The notes under the pieces are model-generated. The model was not told where the DNA came from. It saw only the letters and a program-made list of their open reading frames with translations, and ran no database searches. The translations under genes were made by a program, and so were the position numbers. Source: Coprococcus sp. OM04-5BH (GTDB taxonomy: Bacteria > Bacillota > Clostridia > Lachnospirales > Lachnospiraceae). Taken from it: a DNA stretch of 64,000 nt. This document shows positions 60,620-64,000 of this stretch, piece by piece. Positions within the stretch are counted from its first letter, which is position 1. Each line of letters starts with the position of its first letter. The stretch is taken from assembly GCF_003482105.1 (NCBI RefSeq), contig NZ_QULM01000002.1, positions 298,326 to 362,325 on the forward strand, read 5' to 3'.

Positions 60620-62545
60620 ATGATACTTGATTGTCAAAACATCTGCAAATCATTCGGTGTAGATGACATACTAAAAAATATAAGTTTTCATCTTGAAGAC
60701 AAAGAAAAAATGGCCATTGTGGGAATAAATGGTGCAGGAAAAACAACCCTTATAAAGATCATCATAGGCGAGGAGCCTGCGGACTCCGGCCAGGTGATAA
60801 TCTCCAAGGACAGGACTATAGGCTATCTTTCACAGCATCAGGACATGAATTTTAACGACACAGTATACAATGTTATGCTGGATGTTATGAAGCCTATTAT
60901 CCAACTGTCGGAAAAGATCAGGGAACTGGAGCTTGCCATGAAGGATCTTGAAGGTGATGAGCTTGCAAATATTCTTGAGACCTATAACAGATATACCCAT
61001 GAATTTGAATATAAAAACGGCTACGCCTACGAAAGCGAGCTTACAGGCGTCCTTAAGGGACTTGGTTTTGCCAGGGAGGACTTCGACAGACATGCAAATA
61101 CCCTGTCTGGAGGTCAGAAAACCCGTCTTGCCCTTGGTCGTCTCCTGTTACTTAAGCCCGACATTATTATTCTCGACGAGCCTACCAACCATCTGGACAT
61201 GGAGTCAATCTCCTGGCTTGAAGGATTTCTGGCAGCTTATCAGGGAAGCGTTATAATCGTGTCCCATGACCGTTATTTCCTTGACAAGATAGTGACTAAG
61301 GTTGTGGAACTGGACAATGGCGAGTCCCATGTATATAACGGAAATTACAGCTACTACGCAGAGAAGCGTTTTGAGATAAGGGCAAATATGATGAAGGCCT
61401 ACCTTAACCAGCAGGCCGAGATCAAACATCAGGAAGAGGTTATCACAAAGCTTAAACAGTTTAATCGTGAGAAATCCATCAAGCGTGCCGAGAGCCGCGA
61501 AAAAGCCCTTGATAAGATAGATCGTCTGGAGAAGCCTACAGAAGTCAACAGCGAAATGCATATCGTCCTTGAGCCATCAGTACTCAGCGGTGATGACGTT
61601 CTGACCATAAGAGGTCTTTCCAAATCATTTGCAGACAATACCCTCTTCACTGACCTTGACATGGACATCAAGCGTGGGGAGCACGTGGCACTGATCGGTG
61701 GAAACGGAACCGGCAAGACCACTATACTTAAGATGATAAACCGTCTCCTGGCAAAAGACGCAGGAACCATCGTTCTGGGCTCAAGAGTCCAGATTGGCTA
61801 CTACGATCAGGAGCACCAGGTACTCAATATGTCCAATACAATATTTGATGAAATAAGCGACGCGTATCCTGAGCTTACCAACACAAGGATAAGAAATGTC
61901 CTGGCAGCCTTCCTGTTTACCGGGGATGATGTATTCAAAAGGATCGGTGATCTCAGTGGTGGTGAGCGTGGTCGTGTAAGTCTTGCGAAGCTCATGCTCT
62001 CCGAGGCGAATTTCCTTATCCTTGATGAGCCTACCAACCATTTGGATATTGTATCAAAGGAGATCCTGGAGAATGCCATTAAGAATTACACCGGCACCGT
62101 CCTCTATGTATCTCACGACAGATACTTCATTAACCAGACTGCCTCAAGGATCATAGAGCTTAAGGATAAAAATCTTCACAATTACATCGGCAATTATGAT
62201 TACTATGAAAGCCACCGGAATTATGATACCGGCACCCCGTCAGGCTTCTCCTCCGTATCCGGTCATACCGTGTCAGAGAAGAACACCTCAGATTCAGAGG
62301 CTAAGCTTACCTGGCAGGAGAACAAGGCAAGGCAGGCAGCCCTCAGAAAGAAAGCAAATGAGCTAAAAAAACTTGAGGACAAGATTGAAAAGCTTGAAAA
62401 TAATATTGCCGAGATCGACGAGCAGTTTTCACTTCCCGAAAATGCAACAAATTCGTCACTGTTAAATGAACTGACTTCGAAACGCAACGCCCTGCAGTCA
62501 GAGCTTGATGAAGCCTATGAAAAATGGGAAGAAATGTCGGAATAA
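60620..62545 (+). CDS. ABC-F family ATPase (ribosome-associated type)
   Basis: The 641-residue protein has two ABC domains in one chain and no membrane segments. The first has Walker A GINGAGKTT, signature TLSGGQKTRLALGR and Walker B IIILDEPTNHLDM. The second has GGNGTGKTT, DLSGGERGRVSLAK and FLILDEPTNHLDI. The PtIM linker (about 235-320) is charged, and a C-terminal coiled coil runs from about 560. ABC-F proteins act at the ribosome E-site, in translation control or antibiotic protection; which applies here is unknown. Start at 60620 with GGTGAA ahead. Confidence 0.93.
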   Translation: MILDCQNICKSFGVDDILKNISFHLEDKEKMAIVGINGAGKTTLIKIIIGEEPADSGQVIISKDRTIGYLSQHQDMNFNDTVYNVMLDVMKPIIQLSEKIRELELAMKDLEGDELANILETYNRYTHEFEYKNGYAYESELTGVLKGLGFAREDFDRHANTLSGGQKTRLALGRLLLLKPDIIILDEPTNHLDMESISWLEGFLAAYQGSVIIVSHDRYFLDKIVTKVVELDNGESHVYNGNYSYYAEKRFEIRANMMKAYLNQQAEIKHQEEVITKLKQFNREKSIKRAESREKALDKIDRLEKPTEVNSEMHIVLEPSVLSGDDVLTIRGLSKSFADNTLFTDLDMDIKRGEHVALIGGNGTGKTTILKMINRLLAKDAGTIVLGSRVQIGYYDQEHQVLNMSNTIFDEISDAYPELTNTRIRNVLAAFLFTGDDVFKRIGDLSGGERGRVSLAKLMLSEANFLILDEPTNHLDIVSKEILENAIKNYTGTVLYVSHDRYFINQTASRIIELKDKNLHNYIGNYDYYESHRNYDTGTPSGFSSVSGHTVSEKNTSDSEAKLTWQENKARQAALRKKANELKKLEDKIEKLENNIAEIDEQFSLPENATNSSLLNELTSKRNALQSELDEAYEKWEEMSE

Positions 62546-62562
62546 GAAAGGCTTATAGCAGT

Positions 62563-63210
62563 ATGAAAGCATTTTTTAAAAAATACAGCCACGCATGGGT
62601 ACTTATTTATATATTTATATATTTTCCATGGTTTTTATACCTTGAGAAAACCGTAACAATGGATTTTCATGTTATACACTGCCCTTTAGATGACAAAATA
62701 CCTTTTATAGATGTATTTATAGTCCCATACATGCTATGGTTTGTATATGTAGCCGCCACACTTATATATCTCTTCTTCTACTCAAAGAGTGAGTTTTATT
62801 ATAGCTGCGGCTTCCTTATAAGCGGAATGACACTGTTTCTGATCATTTGCACCATATATCCAAATGGTCTTACATTAAGACAGTCTATCGTACTTAACGA
62901 TAATGTCTTTTCAAGAATTGTGGACTTCCTGCAGAAGACAGACACATGTACTAATGTCCTTCCAAGCATACACGCCTATAACAGTATTGGCTGTATGATC
63001 GCCATACTTAAAAGTAACGGCATGAAGAGCCATAAAATACTTAAGATATCTTCGGTTGTACTTACTGTTTTAATAATTATGTCAACCATGTTTCTTAAGC
63101 AGCACTCAGTCATTGATGTAGCGTCAGCTGTCATAATGTCAGTGGTATTCTATTTTGTGTTCTATGTACTTATATACAGGCACAGAACTGCCACAAAAGA
63201 AACGCAATAA
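62563..63210 (+). CDS. PAP2-type membrane phosphatase
   Basis: The 215-residue protein has five or six membrane helices with PAP2 motifs NVLPSIHAYNS (in place of PSGH) and KQHSVIDVASA (H-x3-D). The first K-x6-RP motif is weak. It matches the inositolphosphotransferase-like PAP2 branch. It probably dephosphorylates a lipid or prenyl phosphate. The start at 62563 lies 17 bases after the ABC-F stop; a frame extension to 62524 has no site. Confidence 0.85.
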   Translation: MKAFFKKYSHAWVLIYIFIYFPWFLYLEKTVTMDFHVIHCPLDDKIPFIDVFIVPYMLWFVYVAATLIYLFFYSKSEFYYSCGFLISGMTLFLIICTIYPNGLTLRQSIVLNDNVFSRIVDFLQKTDTCTNVLPSIHAYNSIGCMIAILKSNGMKSHKILKISSVVLTVLIIMSTMFLKQHSVIDVASAVIMSVVFYFVFYVLIYRHRTATKETQ

Positions 63211-63294
63211 GCAAAATAAAATCAATGTTTATGATAATACAGATAAGCTATCAGTATATACAAGCATATTGCATTTTCCCGGTTAGCTTGACAG

Positions 63295-63335
63295 ACAAAG
63301 ACTCTTTGGATCAATTAAATCCAAAGAGTCTTTGT
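63295..63335. terminator. Long hairpin between convergent genes, overlapping the glycosyltransferase 3' end
   Basis: The 17-bp perfect stem (63295-63311 with 63319-63335) has a 7-base loop. No long T-run follows on either strand, but the position between converging genes favours a bidirectional terminator. The stop codon of the glycosyltransferase and its last codons (RLFGFN) lie inside it. Confidence 0.6.
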
Positions 63336-64000
63336 ACTATATGGTATCCTGTTTTTGACAGGTATCGTCCCGCTTTTCCAGGAAGGTTCATAACCACACC
63401 AAGAAGTGCATGACGAACCTCTCTGTATAATTTTTTATCCTTATATTTCAGGTATGCCCACAACTTCTTCTTCTTCTCAAGGCATTCCTCCGTACCTCCC
63501 ACGATGCATATAATAGAGCTTACGCACATCATCATCTCAAGGTACTGTAACAGAAAAGTATACAACTGCTTATTCAGATTCTTCTTCTTGGTGAAGTAGT
63601 TGATAAGCTCCTTGTTAATATATATCTGCTGATCAATACGCTTTACCATAGTCTGTTCATTTACAGACTGGTCAGCTCTTCCTATGAAATATCTGTACAG
63701 ATCCACATTCACATACATAAGTGTATTTACATACATCATCGGTACAAATACAAATATGTTGTCCACATAGAAGGTATGCTTAGGAAGTGAAAGCTTTATG
63801 TCCTTAAGTATCTTTGTCCTATAGATAACTGAGTGCATGAGCACATATTGATACTGTCTGAACTTTATCCTGGCTGAATCCCAGGTAAGAAGTTTATCCT
63901 CCTCAAGGGCTCCCGTATAACGCATTACACGCTTCTTCTTTCTGCCTACCTTGTCATATACATAATTTGAAATCAGAACATCAAGCTCCGGCTCCCGCTC
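63311..64000 (-). CDS. Glycosyltransferase family 2, C-terminal part (runs off the right edge)
   Basis: The frame is open to the window edge, giving 229 codons. The visible part starts EREPELDVLISNYVYDKVG and shows WDSARIKFRQYQYVLMHSVIYRTKIL, HTFYVDNIFVFVPMMYV (the GT-A family's D-N-I-F region) and the helical tail typical of Lachnospiraceae GT2 enzymes for surface polysaccharides. The catalytic DxD region would be beyond the edge. Confidence 0.85.
   Translation of the reverse strand, partial: EREPELDVLISNYVYDKVGRKKKRVMRYTGALEEDKLLTWDSARIKFRQYQYVLMHSVIYRTKILKDIKLSLPKHTFYVDNIFVFVPMMYVNTLMYVNVDLYRYFIGRADQSVNEQTMVKRIDQQIYINKELINYFTKKKNLNKQLYTFLLQYLEMMMCVSSIICIVGGTEECLEKKKKLWAYLKYKDKKLYREVRHALLGVVMNLPGKAGRYLSKTGYHIVQRLFGFN

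Overview
The window looks like chromosomal DNA of a low-to-moderate GC anaerobic Firmicute, most likely a member of the Lachnospiraceae (Coprococcus-like). This rests on gene content: an Rnf complex with Gx-transporter and NusG-II neighbours, a sufCBDSU operon behind an Rrf2 regulator, the GGGtGRT protein with its NifU-like partner, a YlmC/YmxH sporulation-type protein, and strong GGAGG ribosome binding sites throughout. Species assignment is inference. Most genes lie on the minus strand; plus-strand genes are the tRNA, a PHP phosphoesterase, the 45-48 kb ABC cluster, and the ABC-F/PAP2 pair.

Layout. 0-10 kb: start of an acidic protein, tRNA-Arg(CCG), a guanine/hypoxanthine-type permease, a NatAB-like ABC exporter, and carB without an adjacent carA. 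10-16.6 kb: an FMN-binding oxidoreductase, a Gfo/Idh/MocA dehydrogenase with a frameshifted tail, an MmcQ/YjbR-MGMT fusion next to an AlkD-type protein (alkylation repair), a VOC protein, alanine racemase, an unknown protein, and an AAA/DUF4143 ATPase preceded by four 32-bp iterons. 17-25 kb: a large sigma-like membrane protein and the suf operon. 25-34 kb: sbcDC, an unknown coiled-coil protein, a WYL regulator, sfsA, and a small cluster of XRE regulator, metallopeptidase and short protein with three evenly spaced operators. 34-40 kb: a serine recombinase, an Spx/ArsC-like protein, a MerR regulator with a membrane protein, tcdA, a GNAT, and the GGGtGRT pair. 40-50 kb: PHP protein, yajC-tgt, htrA, an ABC exporter cluster, YigZ, nrdR and ylmC. 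50-60 kb: Rnf operon (rnfC, a fused rnfDG, rnfE, rnfA, rnfB), Gx transporter, NusG-II protein, nudC, an alpha/beta hydrolase and apbE. 60-64 kb: ABC-F ATPase, PAP2 phosphatase and the 3' part of a glycosyltransferase.

The genes form several functional sets. The suf operon, its Fe-S-sensing-type regulator and the NifU-like/GGGtGRT pair concern iron-sulfur metabolism. They would supply clusters to Rnf, whose flavin-bearing subunits need the ApbE enzyme encoded 4 kb upstream of rnfC.

Most of the unusual structure is between genes. (1) Ten 33-bp imperfect palindromes sit at exactly 53-bp intervals upstream of the NusG-II gene. (2) Dispersed elements made of two consecutive hairpins occur in related families: one family lies directly behind intrinsic terminators in a constant orientation, the other lies in the leaders of several genes. 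(3) Evenly phased operator-like arrays occur at 16.8 kb (32-bp period) and 34.2 kb (38-bp period). (4) Five or more tandem repeats are crowded into 55-60 kb.
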